Of a stretch of DNA of 64,000 nucleotides, positions 11,501-19,290 are shown in pieces. The notes beneath the pieces were generated by a model, which did not search any database, was not told where the DNA came from, and saw nothing but the letters and a program-made list of their open reading frames with translations. The first letter of the stretch is position 1. The number at the start of each line of letters is the position of its first letter. Position numbers and translations under genes: made by a program. Source of the DNA: JAJTZA01 sp041744075 (GTDB lineage Bacteria; Verrucomicrobiota; Verrucomicrobiia; Chthoniobacterales; Terrimicrobiaceae); assembly GCA_041744075.1 (NCBI GenBank), contig JBGTLQ010000282.1, positions 1 through 64,000 of the forward strand. Direction: 5' to 3'.

Positions 11501-13157
11501 GAACTGCCTTCCACGACTCCCGATCATCTTCCAACAAACAGCGCACCTGCATGACATCAAGAGCTAAAAGTCCGTGCAAACCGATTTCTGCCCAACCCTG
11601 ATCAATCTCGCTCATGTTGCGGAAATGCGACTGCACTTGGTGATAAAGACGTGTGCTCGTGGCGAGATACCGCTCGACCACCGTCGCCAAGCTAGGGCGA
11701 CCCGCCATCCAGTCCAACGGGAAAAGAAATAGTGTGTCCAAATGCTCAATCAGCACCGACCTATCCGCAACAAAGGCGTCCCAATCCACCAAGAGACTGA
11801 CTTTGTGCCCCCGCTGCGAGAGTTGCGAATCCCAATCCGCTAACACTCGGCGAAGGCTCATCTCTTCGCCATCCAGAATTGCGATACGCGTGGGCTCAAC
11901 CTTTAGCGGGTTGGACGACTCGTGGAGCTTAAGCGCTTCGGCGACCGAAGGCTCACGGGTGTGAAGGAGCCCGCCAAATATTTCAGTGCCACAAAAGGTG
12001 TGGAGCCAACCCAGCAGCGCGTGGTCAAGATCGACTGAAATGCGGACTTCCTCCTCGCCGATCTCAACATCGGTTTCTACTTTTTTCTCGTCTTGCTCGA
12101 TTGCTTCCTCGAGTGCAGCTTCGAGGATTTCGATTCGGTTTGTGAGTCGTTCTTGGTTGTCATCTAGCAAATCATCGCCTGTCGCAGAAACGAGTTCACG
12201 CCTGCTGCCCTTGGCTCCTGTGCCAATCGTCTCATCGATCTCCTCTTCGCTGAAATCCGCATTCACTTCGTACCCAGATTCAGGATTTGGTTCGCTATCC
12301 TTGGGTGGGCGGAAAACCTCTAAAACCTCCGAGAGGGTGACGCTGGCCAATTTCTCCACAGAAGAATAAAGGCGAACACACGCTAATCGGTCGCAAGCGT
12401 CAAGCAGCCGATCCCTTGTCGCCAGATCACGCCGAAACCGCTGATTCAAACGACGCTCGATGGCTCGTAATGCCGTAGCAGCAGCATCCTTAACCTGAGA
12501 GGCAGCCTTGAAATTTGCGAGCAAACGCGATTCAATCTCTCCCGGCTTGGAAAACAGTTCGGGATCGGCAAAAAGTCCCAAATGTGGAAGCGCGGCCCGA
12601 GGTGCTTCGAGTGCATCCTCCGATCTGAGCGAATACCAAGATGCAAGGAAAGAGCAAACGGAGTCGAGGGAAGTCAGCTTCGCGATCTCATCACTCGTCA
12701 GCACCCGCAATAAACCGGACTGTAGGTCGTTACAGGGCAGATCGCTGTCTTCCGCCCAATCGAGAAGAACCAAAGTCAGATCGCGAGAAGCAGCGGTTCC
12801 GAAGTGATCGAGCGTGCTGACACCCGGATGCCAGCCCTTTGCTAAGGATACAATCAGCGGATGATCGGTGCGGTTATTTCGCCATTCTGCCGCGACATGC
12901 AAGTCATCCGTCAATCCGTGCAACCGATTCATCCCACTGGCATTATGAATTGATTCGAGGTCAACTGCGGAAAGGGAGAAGCCAGCAATTGCCAGTGAAA
13001 CTCTTGAAGGATCGAAACCGGGACGTTCTTTCAATGCCAGGAACAACCAGTTAATATCCATCGAGGGAAGTGCCTCACGCAGGAGGTCTCGCCCCTGCAG
13101 ATGGGGCGAAGCCACCCAGCAGGCGACGGCTTGGGAGACTAATTGTTCCTTCGTCAT
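8502..13157 (-). CDS. 1551-residue nuclease-like / RuvB-like AAA+ ATPase of an unclassified three-gene defence-type operon
   Basis: The N-terminal 900 residues match no family I recognise; they include an acidic stretch (about 285-375) and a 'PTHPLHLWRYQRL' motif (555-567). Around 966-1006 lies a PD-(D/E)xK-type signature: D986 in 'RCDLIAL', then E1003 and K1005 in 'IETIEVKST', suggesting a DNA-cleaving domain. A proline-rich linker (about 1138-1218) leads to an AAA+ module: Walker A 'GSAGVGKSS' (1255-1263), Walker B 'VIFIDEVH' (1315-1322), a sensor-like 'MATTDAGK' and an arginine-finger-like 'RSRPDRV', followed by a winged-helix-like end, in the order found in RuvB. The start overlaps the stop of the gene at 13154-14473 by ATGA. 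Cytoplasmic. A motor plus nuclease role against foreign DNA is inferred; activity is not shown by sequence. Confidence 0.85.
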   Translation of the reverse strand: MTKEQLVSQAVACWVASPHLQGRDLLREALPSMDINWLFLALKERPGFDPSRVSLAIAGFSLSAVDLESIHNASGMNRLHGLTDDLHVAAEWRNNRTDHPLIVSLAKGWHPGVSTLDHFGTAASRDLTLVLLDWAEDSDLPCNDLQSGLLRVLTSDEIAKLTSLDSVCSFLASWYSLRSEDALEAPRAALPHLGLFADPELFSKPGEIESRLLANFKAASQVKDAAATALRAIERRLNQRFRRDLATRDRLLDACDRLACVRLYSSVEKLASVTLSEVLEVFRPPKDSEPNPESGYEVNADFSEEEIDETIGTGAKGSRRELVSATGDDLLDDNQERLTNRIEILEAALEEAIEQDEKKVETDVEIGEEEVRISVDLDHALLGWLHTFCGTEIFGGLLHTREPSVAEALKLHESSNPLKVEPTRIAILDGEEMSLRRVLADWDSQLSQRGHKVSLLVDWDAFVADRSVLIEHLDTLFLFPLDWMAGRPSLATVVERYLATSTRLYHQVQSHFRNMSEIDQGWAEIGLHGLLALDVMQVRCLLEDDRESWKAVLLPTHPLHLWRYQRLAAVLRGLGSTLEPEDRKAVLDECRRPEQFLSVLFASALPANKGGARLLPISSDLHGLATFENLQNACSGLDGVTTVRYALDRFAVANRIHLHPLRVGIVNPPNAPKLVLELSKILSERREGTLPAMRLEMFSTTAPSVRGRAAQALAFSSETMDLIEARLASGRLQLQIHEQPKPLDEWIAHWRREPLHLLIIFDEAGVSIRRSDMGLPMPMSPFCVRKVIRYQELRGTLRLDPTTDEPPFSEFMQLMNEADKGQRDSTPNAWADAENLRQVVDQVLQGVEPGAFWLALADRVLPAESGLSSVRLLARREDQRELVLLARDYRRLAELVRPAFNRWHLHVTATQLSKLLEEGVHLTGAGILNLVKKDGSVDTNQVLGLAGTLLAARDYSQRHPGALVVSIDHQIARHWLRLGKRNDRCDLIALRQDGEGIVIETIEVKSTQGTVTDITAATLQQAATQLEATLEAVADGLTGVVSGGGPLSVPRCEMLKEVLVRGCLGKPVTPQLRGTWCGWLKRIFHQEGDPLPVTVQGEIVRVALGESQVRETELVRGANPPIMIRTLGEAEVQRLIEETDSDNTPEGGGGDSGNTPPPGSITPLPAPELRDREASQGENPIVAEPAHATPLTPTAPPNAISPTPMEAAGSHQQAWPPQPNELGMIGQDETVRQLINRLHYARDFQQRFKDTMFVGSAGVGKSSFARAIADQLLGQTPILFSGADLRNGRMLIEKLQSEDKVPESEARPVRLDACVIFIDEVHALPSTVANILLSALDDARLTTIDNIDYDFGDVVFLMATTDAGKLTEAFRSRPDRVLLRNYTLDELAGILWLHGLRELDGYSLPYEVCKEVAARTRAQPRVAVRMLTNQLIPHFYAAVRGTGGSPSRHLIGEAMTVASVAGYFEDQGIDASGLDITARNYLAYLTSHGATAEERLRQGLGISNRGDFVEVDEYLQRLGLVTVRGGRTLTKDGRRYQQVLPDLRHRISRQS

Positions 13158-14473
13158 CGGTCCCCCTCCTCATTTAGTTCGCAAAGCACCAATCCGTCTG
13201 ATGGCTCTGTGGCGACTCCCAAAGCCTTTAGAAGGCTGATGAAACAACGACGATTCAGGCTAAGGTCATCATCCTCGTCGAGACCGATTATGCCTTGTCC
13301 CGCCAAAGCTGTTATGTCGTCATCGCACCCGCCAAACGCAATACCCCATGTCGAACGAAGTCGAGTAGCCAACTCTTGAACTGTGATCGGTCCTTCGTCC
13401 GGTGCCAAGAGCGACATCACCAGAGTTCGGACAGTGTCAGCCTGCGGCTCATAGTGTTTGGCACGCACAGTTGCGGCTCGGGGTTGCGCAAGACCGATTC
13501 GAACAGCCAAATCCTGAAAATGACGCTCAACATCCTTTAAGTCGAAGCGACCCTTTTTGTCCCTATAAGCGTCGAGGCTCGCAAGCTTGCCAGATTCGGC
13601 CCATGAATGAAATGATTGATAGATCAGCTCGCGATGCCTGGAGAAGCAGTTGGCACTTCGGCTTCGACATTTCTTTGAATGGTTGCCCGTAAAGTCGCAG
13701 AATAACAATGGTGCACCTGCGCCAACGGCAGACGAAGCCTCACGGACGAGATAAAGAATTAGCCAAGCACCAAGAGCTGTCACTAGCTGGCGGAGAAAAC
13801 TGTAGCGAGATTCAATGGAACGCGAAGTTGATAGAAGGCGCAAAATCCCCGCTGTAACCAAGCTCATTGATGCCGCTTTCGCCTCAAGTTCATCCATGGA
13901 TAAAACTCCAAGCTTTTCCTCGAAACGATTATCCCATTCGACCTCTACCTCATCACTCTCAAGAACCGGTTGGAACAGCCTGGCCAGGGAATCACCCTCT
14001 CTCTCGAATTCCTGTTTGGCAATTTCGATGATGTGTCGTCCTGCTTCAGTCACAGAAAAAATTGAGTGGAGAAAGTGGCCAGCGTAACCGTCCTTTCGCT
14101 TGATGTCGGTGAGGAACTTCGGGGAAGATAGAGTATAGTCGTTTCCAAAGGCGCTGTAATCGTCAAATGCGGCATAAACCGCATCGTCATTAGCCACTAT
14201 GGCATTGGCCTGAAAGCGCAATAGACCGAGGTCAGCCTCACTTAATCCGGACTTTATGGCATGCTTTTCCTCGGCAAGGATCTCTCTTAAGTTTGACGTC
14301 ATATAGTCGCCAACGAGTCCTTTTTTGTGCGTAACGACCGCCAATTTGTTGAGCCACTCAAGACGATAGTGCTTGCCGGTCAGAGATAGGAAAAAGCCAT
14401 TGGCGAGATGCACGGGCTTGATGGCGTCGAGATGATAGCCAAAAGCCTGGAAAGACGTTTCGCTCTTTGTCAT
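13154..14473 (-). CDS. Unrecognised 439-residue protein, middle gene of the defence-type operon
   Basis: I recognise no family. The protein appears cytoplasmic, mostly helical, with no signal peptide or clear membrane span; a hydrophobic helix near 'ALGAWLILYLV' (about residues 233-243) may be buried core. A segment at about 255-285 holds several Cys and His residues (CDF, H, C, C, H) that might bind zinc, but spacing matches no named finger. The C-terminal third resembles a small winged-helix arrangement. It overlaps both neighbours by ATGA, so all three proteins are probably made together and may form one complex. Size and position recall the middle gene of other three-gene ATPase restriction cassettes such as dptFGH, but that likeness is by layout only. 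Confidence 0.8.
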   Translation of the reverse strand: MTKSETSFQAFGYHLDAIKPVHLANGFFLSLTGKHYRLEWLNKLAVVTHKKGLVGDYMTSNLREILAEEKHAIKSGLSEADLGLLRFQANAIVANDDAVYAAFDDYSAFGNDYTLSSPKFLTDIKRKDGYAGHFLHSIFSVTEAGRHIIEIAKQEFEREGDSLARLFQPVLESDEVEVEWDNRFEEKLGVLSMDELEAKAASMSLVTAGILRLLSTSRSIESRYSFLRQLVTALGAWLILYLVREASSAVGAGAPLLFCDFTGNHSKKCRSRSANCFSRHRELIYQSFHSWAESGKLASLDAYRDKKGRFDLKDVERHFQDLAVRIGLAQPRAATVRAKHYEPQADTVRTLVMSLLAPDEGPITVQELATRLRSTWGIAFGGCDDDITALAGQGIIGLDEDDDLSLNRRCFISLLKALGVATEPSDGLVLCELNEEGDR

Positions 14474-17400
14474 AGCTTTTCTACCTCCGAATACTTCATT
14501 AAATCTTCGTCGAGAGTTATTCGCGTCGCGAGACGGTTCTCTCCACTGTAAACGAGAAACTGGCGTGTTTCAGAGACCTCCAGCCGCTGTAGGCGGCTGA
14601 GAAAATCATCCAGTTTGTTGAGTTCTCGCTCGGATGCAAGATGCCGAGGGAATCCGCCTCCCAATTGTGCAAGAACCGCGTGCATCGCGGAATTGATAAG
14701 AAGACGGCAGCGTGCCCCGCCTACTTCACACTCGAGTAGAAGGTGATCAGAGCGATAGTCAAATGCCCCTTGCAAACGACTGGGGAGTCGGGGCAGCCGC
14801 ACAGAAAATGCTGCCGAGGGAATCGAACGCGATGCGACGTAAGCGCGGGTCGGTTGCTCGTGGAAGCGATGTGAGAACCACAAGTAAAGATCGCGGTCGG
14901 AACCGGAGAATGGACGAGGGCAATACGCGTTGTTGATAGATCGAAGGAATCGTCCCTTGAAGACCTCGTCCGCTGATTTTGCACCCCTTAGCAGGCTTGT
15001 GAAATCATCACCATGTCGGTCAAGCAGCGCAAATGCCTCATCCCCACGTTCGTGTTCAAAGTAGAAACGTCGCTTTAACTGAGCGAAACGTTGGACACTT
15101 ACTCTTTGGTCTGTATGTGACACCTCCATTCCGGGTATGCCATCGATCCAATCCGCAGGATTCATTTCCGCTGGGTGCTCCAGTTTTGCATCCCAATGCG
15201 GATGGCTCGATTTAGCAGGGTCTGCCTCGGCAAGGAGAAGACCTCCAAGACGGAAGCGTATGCCTGAGCTTGGGAGTGTGAAAAGACGGCTGGAATACCA
15301 CGAGCGAGGGGAGCCTGCCGGTGAGCCAACGAGTGCCTCCTCGGGGTCTCCGAAAAGGAGCCTTGTTAGGCAGATCCAGAGTTCACGGATGGTGCAACGG
15401 TGACCTTGTTCGGCAAGCTTCTGGAATAGCGCACCAAGCCTTTCCTGAACTCGCGCACTGGAAAGCTGACGGTGGTTCCAAGAGAAATCGTGATCGATTT
15501 CTGATGCTGCGCGTGTGACAATGCCTGGGTCATTCAGCATCTGGCGAAGCGACGCGAGCATGAATGATTCAGTGAGTGGGTTACGCAGGCTGAGATCGAC
15601 AACAAGCAACTTTTCGTTGGCAGCTTCAGAGGGGTCACGCGTGTTCGCATAAGCGAGCCGATGTCTAGTCTGGCGTATCAACTCAGCGTGAATAGCGTCC
15701 GGCAGGGTCCCTTTACCGGCCCGAATAAGTAGATGCAAGGGGTATTCGTTGGCCGCAATACAGTAGGGACGATTGGCATTTAAAGCTCCGCGCCAGCGGT
15801 CGAGAATCGGCGTGACGGCACCGTGGCGCATGATTGCCGTCGCGTCTAAATCGACAACGGCGTTTTCAGCCTGCAGGGCTGGAGCGATCCGCCGTAATAG
15901 ATGGGTTTTCCCGTCCCCTGCGTTCCCAGTGAGAATTACGCTAAAGCCCCTTCTAACTTGATCGATAAGGAACTCCTCAACCGGGGAGGGAATGTGGAGT
16001 CGGTCTAGGTCTTCATCACTGACACAATCCGAGCAGGTGTCGTGACCAGCGCGTGCAAGCGACTCCCAAAGCCTCGTGTCAGTCGGTTGACTGCGACTCG
16101 CTTGAATGACTGGGAGGTCCGAGCTTTTATGCTCCGTTGCCCCGTTGATGGAGGTTTCTTCGGTCGGAATGATCTGGCTTAAGGCCCAAGCCGGGCAGTT
16201 CTCAAGCGCTTCAAAGAGCGGATCGTGGTCTAAACGGCGACTCAACCAGCGGTCGCTCCAGAATTCTGCAATGCGCTGCGTTGCATCACGAAAGAGACCG
16301 GGTTCCCGAACAAAGTCGGGCATATCTTCGCAACCTGTGCGGAGGACCTCGTCTGCCCGGGGAAATAATTTTACTCCATAGATCACCCGGGGCTGATGGT
16401 GCTGAAGAAGCATATCTGCGTCGAACCCAAGTTCGTCCAAGCCTGTTCGCAGTTTACGCAGTTTGGGGCTGCGCCCTTCGCCGAAGACACTGTTGACTTG
16501 GCGGTAGCCTTTGGAGCTGGTGACGACTTTCTCCACCGCCTCCACCGTGTCGGCGGAGAACTGCACGGTGCCAAAACCTCCGGTCTCGCCCATCGGTTCG
16601 TAGTGGATTTCGTCCTGTTCGGGTGAGATCACTCCGGCGGGCAGGCGGACGCGGTTGTATTGGCTGGCACCGTGAAGATAAAGCGAAGTGGTGCCGAGAA
16701 AGACGAGCCGGGAATCCTTCACAACGGGTTCGTTTTTCATCATGGAGCTGATGATGGATACCGCACCGCCATAACGGCGGGTGTAATCGTCGGCGACCTC
16801 CGGGCTGAGCATGAGAAGGGCGGCAAGTTTGCCGCCCAGAATGTGATTGTAAGGACGCACCGCGCCACAAACCGTCATTTCCAGCATGGAGGTGCCGGCG
16901 CGAGCGTTCTTGGCGCACACCCAAGCGGCGTTGACAGCGGTGCATACGGCTTCTACGGCGTAGGTGGAGGGGGCATGTGCTGGCGAAACAAGGTGGTCTC
17001 GGTGGTGGCGCAAAACGCGGCGAGCTTGGAGGAGACGGGCGAGTTCGGCAGCGCGTTTCTTGGCGGTGAGAGCGCGGCGGGCGGCGTTCATCTTCTCGTT
17101 GCCGAAAACTTTTGCCTCTAGTTTAAGAACATCATCGGAGACAGCGGGGTCAGCGTAGCCGTTTTCCTCCAATTCGTTGAGTGTCTGCGGTTGGTCGGGC
17201 GTGGCGAGGATCTCCTCACGCCGGGTGGCAAATTCGGCGGCTCGGCGTTTGAGGCGCTCGATGACTGCTTCGTTTGGGTTTTCCGCCTCACCGGGCTTGA
17301 GGAGTTGATCATGGGAGATGGAGTCCAGCCCGAGCTGGAGATTGGTTTCGAGCGCGTCGAGCAGGGCAACAAGACCGATGATGGCTTCGGGGGGCGGAAG

Positions 17401-18207
17401 GGTGGCAAGTTCGCGGGCGCGCTCCTGCGTGGCGGTGGCTGTCCATCCGAGAGCGCGATCGCGGGCACCGAGGGCGAGGGGGGCGTTACTCAGACCGGTG
17501 ATGCCCATCACTGCGTGGCTCGGGTGGGCGGCGTCCCTGATGAGATAGAAGAGGTTCCGACCGGGAACGTTGGTAGCAGGAATGGACCACGTGTAACGGA
17601 AATAGCGCCAGATGTCGGAGAGCGGGTGACCAGTGAATTCGTCCTTGGCGTCTTGCTCGACGAGTTGGAGATAGGGGCTAACTGCTCCTGTGCAGAGAGC
17701 CGTGCGCTCAGAGCCATTTGTCTCGCTGGCGGCAAGAAGGCGGGAGCGTAGCTCTCGCCCGTCGGCGACAAGATCGAGGACGGAGCGCTTCTTGGCTGAC
17801 GACGCGGGTTTCTCCATTTTGCGGATGAAATCGCGGACGGACTGGGCTGCAAATTGTTGGCGGAGTTGAGAGCTGAGCTCTTGTCTGACGGATTCCTTAT
17901 AGGCAGTGGTTTCGGTAGCGGCCACGCGGCGCACATTCGGAGCTGCCAATTCGATTCCGAACCCATCCGGCACAATTCGCCAACGGAGCTTGGCGAGGTC
18001 AGTGAGGAGGCGGGCGCAGGCCTCGTATTTTTCACGGCAGCCGTTGAGACCGGTGGCTGAGGCTGTCCACCGGAGCTCGTCTTGGCAGAGGGCATCCAAG
18101 CGGTCGGATGTTGCACACTGCCGCTGGAGTCGCTGCAGCTGCGCTGCCAGCGAGCGGAAGCGCTCGGCGGCTAGGCCTTCAAGGTCGTGATGGATAGGAG
18201 TAAACAT
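14470..18207 (-). CDS. DUF4338 (DruA-like) domain fused to a P-loop ATPase, first gene of the defence-type operon
   Basis: 1245 residues. Residues about 215-615 show the pattern of DUF4338, the domain of Druantia protein DruA: 'LGWTATATQERA' (253-264), 'MTVCGAVRPYNHILGGKL' (444-461), 'LVFLGTTSLY' (501-510), 'ASQYNRVRLP' (514-523) and 'FGEGRSPKLRKLR' (575-587). A separate C-terminal half begins near 735 with a P-loop 'GNAGDGKT' (761-768), 'YCIAANEYPL' (815-824) and a Walker B-like 'KLLVVDLS' (866-873), so it is a NTPase. Ordinary DUF4338 proteins are about 300-450 residues without an ATPase. The start is 65 bases downstream of vapC on the same strand, and the stop overlaps the next gene by ATGA. 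Role in defence is inferred from the domain and the neighbours. Confidence 0.87.
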   Translation of the reverse strand: MFTPIHHDLEGLAAERFRSLAAQLQRLQRQCATSDRLDALCQDELRWTASATGLNGCREKYEACARLLTDLAKLRWRIVPDGFGIELAAPNVRRVAATETTAYKESVRQELSSQLRQQFAAQSVRDFIRKMEKPASSAKKRSVLDLVADGRELRSRLLAASETNGSERTALCTGAVSPYLQLVEQDAKDEFTGHPLSDIWRYFRYTWSIPATNVPGRNLFYLIRDAAHPSHAVMGITGLSNAPLALGARDRALGWTATATQERARELATLPPPEAIIGLVALLDALETNLQLGLDSISHDQLLKPGEAENPNEAVIERLKRRAAEFATRREEILATPDQPQTLNELEENGYADPAVSDDVLKLEAKVFGNEKMNAARRALTAKKRAAELARLLQARRVLRHHRDHLVSPAHAPSTYAVEAVCTAVNAAWVCAKNARAGTSMLEMTVCGAVRPYNHILGGKLAALLMLSPEVADDYTRRYGGAVSIISSMMKNEPVVKDSRLVFLGTTSLYLHGASQYNRVRLPAGVISPEQDEIHYEPMGETGGFGTVQFSADTVEAVEKVVTSSKGYRQVNSVFGEGRSPKLRKLRTGLDELGFDADMLLQHHQPRVIYGVKLFPRADEVLRTGCEDMPDFVREPGLFRDATQRIAEFWSDRWLSRRLDHDPLFEALENCPAWALSQIIPTEETSINGATEHKSSDLPVIQASRSQPTDTRLWESLARAGHDTCSDCVSDEDLDRLHIPSPVEEFLIDQVRRGFSVILTGNAGDGKTHLLRRIAPALQAENAVVDLDATAIMRHGAVTPILDRWRGALNANRPYCIAANEYPLHLLIRAGKGTLPDAIHAELIRQTRHRLAYANTRDPSEAANEKLLVVDLSLRNPLTESFMLASLRQMLNDPGIVTRAASEIDHDFSWNHRQLSSARVQERLGALFQKLAEQGHRCTIRELWICLTRLLFGDPEEALVGSPAGSPRSWYSSRLFTLPSSGIRFRLGGLLLAEADPAKSSHPHWDAKLEHPAEMNPADWIDGIPGMEVSHTDQRVSVQRFAQLKRRFYFEHERGDEAFALLDRHGDDFTSLLRGAKSADEVFKGRFLRSINNAYCPRPFSGSDRDLYLWFSHRFHEQPTRAYVASRSIPSAAFSVRLPRLPSRLQGAFDYRSDHLLLECEVGGARCRLLINSAMHAVLAQLGGGFPRHLASERELNKLDDFLSRLQRLEVSETRQFLVYSGENRLATRITLDEDLMKYSEVEKL

Positions 18208-18272
18208 GCGTGGAAACCTCGGAAAAGTTAATGGAGTAGCGGCGTCGAGTCAGTAATGATTTTCTAATAGCC

Positions 18273-18695
18273 TCAAGAATCGGGCGTGATGAGCGTGACT
18301 TCAGAAAAATAGGTGCGATATCGGCTGGCGTCAGCCGTGGCCAATGGCAAATCCAATACGGCGCTGTGGGCTCCGATGAAAAAATCTGGAAGGGGGGATT
18401 TTGGTGTGGGTGAACCGGACTGTTGGCTGCGGTTATCCAAGTAATGGGCATAGGCTTCCGCGCACCGTGGAGCGACAATCGGAGGTAGGTTCAGCAGGGT
18501 GATACCAAAGGCGGTGAGGCGAGTGATCACGGTATCTGGTGACTCTTCTCCAACCATATACTCGGCTAAAATTACGGGGTTGATGGCAGCACCGTCGCCC
18601 AGCACAGAGCGACGGATGAGACTCCATGCCCACGAGTGAAGCGGGGATCGTGCGTCAAAGGCGTAAATTAAGATATTGGTGTCAAGGAGAGTCAT
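18273..18695 (-). CDS. vapC: VapC-family PIN-domain toxin
   Basis: 140 residues from the ATG at 18695. The N-terminus 'MTLLDTNILIYAF' carries the first PIN aspartate, 'NPVILAEYMVG' the conserved glutamate, and 'LPDFFIGAHSA' plus 'ATADASRYRTYF' the C-terminal acidic residues, so the metal-binding site looks complete. PIN toxins cut tRNA or rRNA. The ATG overlaps the stop of the antitoxin gene by ATGA, which decides this start over a longer frame beginning at 18728. The stop is 65 bases before the three-gene system on the same strand, so transcripts could read through. Confidence 0.9.
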   Translation of the reverse strand: MTLLDTNILIYAFDARSPLHSWAWSLIRRSVLGDGAAINPVILAEYMVGEESPDTVITRLTAFGITLLNLPPIVAPRCAEAYAHYLDNRSQQSGSPTPKSPLPDFFIGAHSAVLDLPLATADASRYRTYFSEVTLITPDS

Positions 18696-18922
18696 GGTTC
18701 GCGGGTCAACTGGCGGAGTTCTTCCCAATCCATTTTTGGAGTCAGTGGAGCTGAGAGAAATAGGGCATCCAGTTCTTCTGCGGTAGGTTTATGTGGAGGG
18801 ACTGGAACGACTTTTGCGAGTTCATATTGCCCGGGAGCAGCTTCCCGCACGGCATAACATTCGCCGGGTTTGGCACCCGGCAGGACGAGGCGTCGTTTAT
18901 CGTCAATCGTGGCAATTTTCAT
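18692..18922 (-). CDS. vapB: VapB-family AbrB/SpoVT-type antitoxin
   Basis: 76 residues. The first 40 ('MKIATIDDKRRLVLPGAKPG' and on) form a swapped-hairpin AbrB DNA-binding domain; the rest, including 'DWEELRQLTREP', is the segment that would bind and block the PIN toxin encoded immediately after it. The ATG lies about 6 bases after the -10 box of a strong promoter overlapped by a palindrome, so the mRNA may have no leader and may be repressed by VapB itself. A decayed copy of its C-terminal tail is found at 19249-19290. Confidence 0.9.
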   Translation of the reverse strand: MKIATIDDKRRLVLPGAKPGECYAVREAAPGQYELAKVVPVPPHKPTAEELDALFLSAPLTPKMDWEELRQLTREP

Positions 18923-18923
18923 A

Positions 18924-18956
18924 GTGGGATAATCCCACGCTGGGGAAAATTGTCAA
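18924..18956 (-). promoter_or_regulatory. vapBC promoter with palindromic operator; predicted leaderless start
   Basis: On the minus strand a -35 box TTGACA (18956-18951) is followed after exactly 17 bases by ATTATC (18933-18928). A perfect 7-base inverted repeat, GTGGGAT with ATCCCAC around one centre base (18924-18938), covers the -10 box. The ATG at 18922-18920 falls where transcription should start. The palindrome is a natural site for autoregulation by VapB. Confidence 0.75.
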
Positions 18957-18971
18957 GAACTCAAAGTTCGG

Positions 18972-19088
18972 TTAGTAATCGCTGGCAAGCTGGAGATCAA
19001 AATAATTGCGTTGCTGACCATCGAAGAGACGGATGACGGCCTCGATGGCCTGTCACTGATAGGAAAGATCTTCGAGTTGGAAGGACAT
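18972..19088 (-). pseudogene. Remnant of a restriction-type helicase subunit N-terminus (type III Res-like)
   Basis: Thirty-eight codons on the minus strand begin 'MSFQLEDLSYQ', hit an in-frame stop, then continue 'QAIEAVIRLFDGQQRNYFD' before a second stop. This pattern (a Q-rich start, then AI.AV..LFDGQ.RN.F) is what I recall from the N-terminus of type III restriction Res subunits. Nothing of the helicase core remains. It sits between the intact and decayed vapBC pairs, on the same strand. The family assignment rests on one short motif. Confidence 0.5.
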
Positions 19089-19144
19089 GTGGAGAGAGGA
19101 TCAGTTCACAGAACGGCTGGGGCGAGTGTGCTTCGTTGGATAGC

Positions 19145-19252
19145 TCATGCTTCCTGTCCTTTTAAGCACATCCAGCTTTTTGAGCGATTTAATTTCTCCG
19201 TTTGATCAAGGCGAAAGGCTTCGATCAGAATATTGGTGTTGAGCAGGATCAC
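19145..19252 (-). pseudogene. Truncated vapC remnant
   Basis: A GTG start gives 35 residues beginning 'VILLNTNILIEAFRLDQ', clearly the N-terminus of a PIN toxin (compare 'MTLLDTNILIYAF' at 18695), but with the first metal-binding Asp changed to Asn. It ends at a stop after unrelated-looking residues, so about 100 residues are missing. The GTG overlaps the stop of the vapB remnant by GTGA, the same junction design as the intact pair. Confidence 0.7.
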
Positions 19253-19290
19253 GGCTCGTGGGTAAGGATGCGGAGCCCCTCGTAGCTCAT
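19249..19290 (-). pseudogene. Tail of a decayed vapB
   Basis: The last codons read 'YEGLRILTHEP' and stop, matching 'WEELRQLTREP' at the end of the intact antitoxin (18692-18922). Nothing of the AbrB domain is left upstream. With the vapC fragment it forms a dead second vapBC copy. Confidence 0.6.

Noticed and set aside
14470..18207. DUF4338 protein taken as part of a transposon
   Set aside because: DUF4338 also occurs near transposable elements, but no inverted repeats, transposase or target duplication were seen, and the fusion to an ATPase with two coupled genes points to a cellular system.
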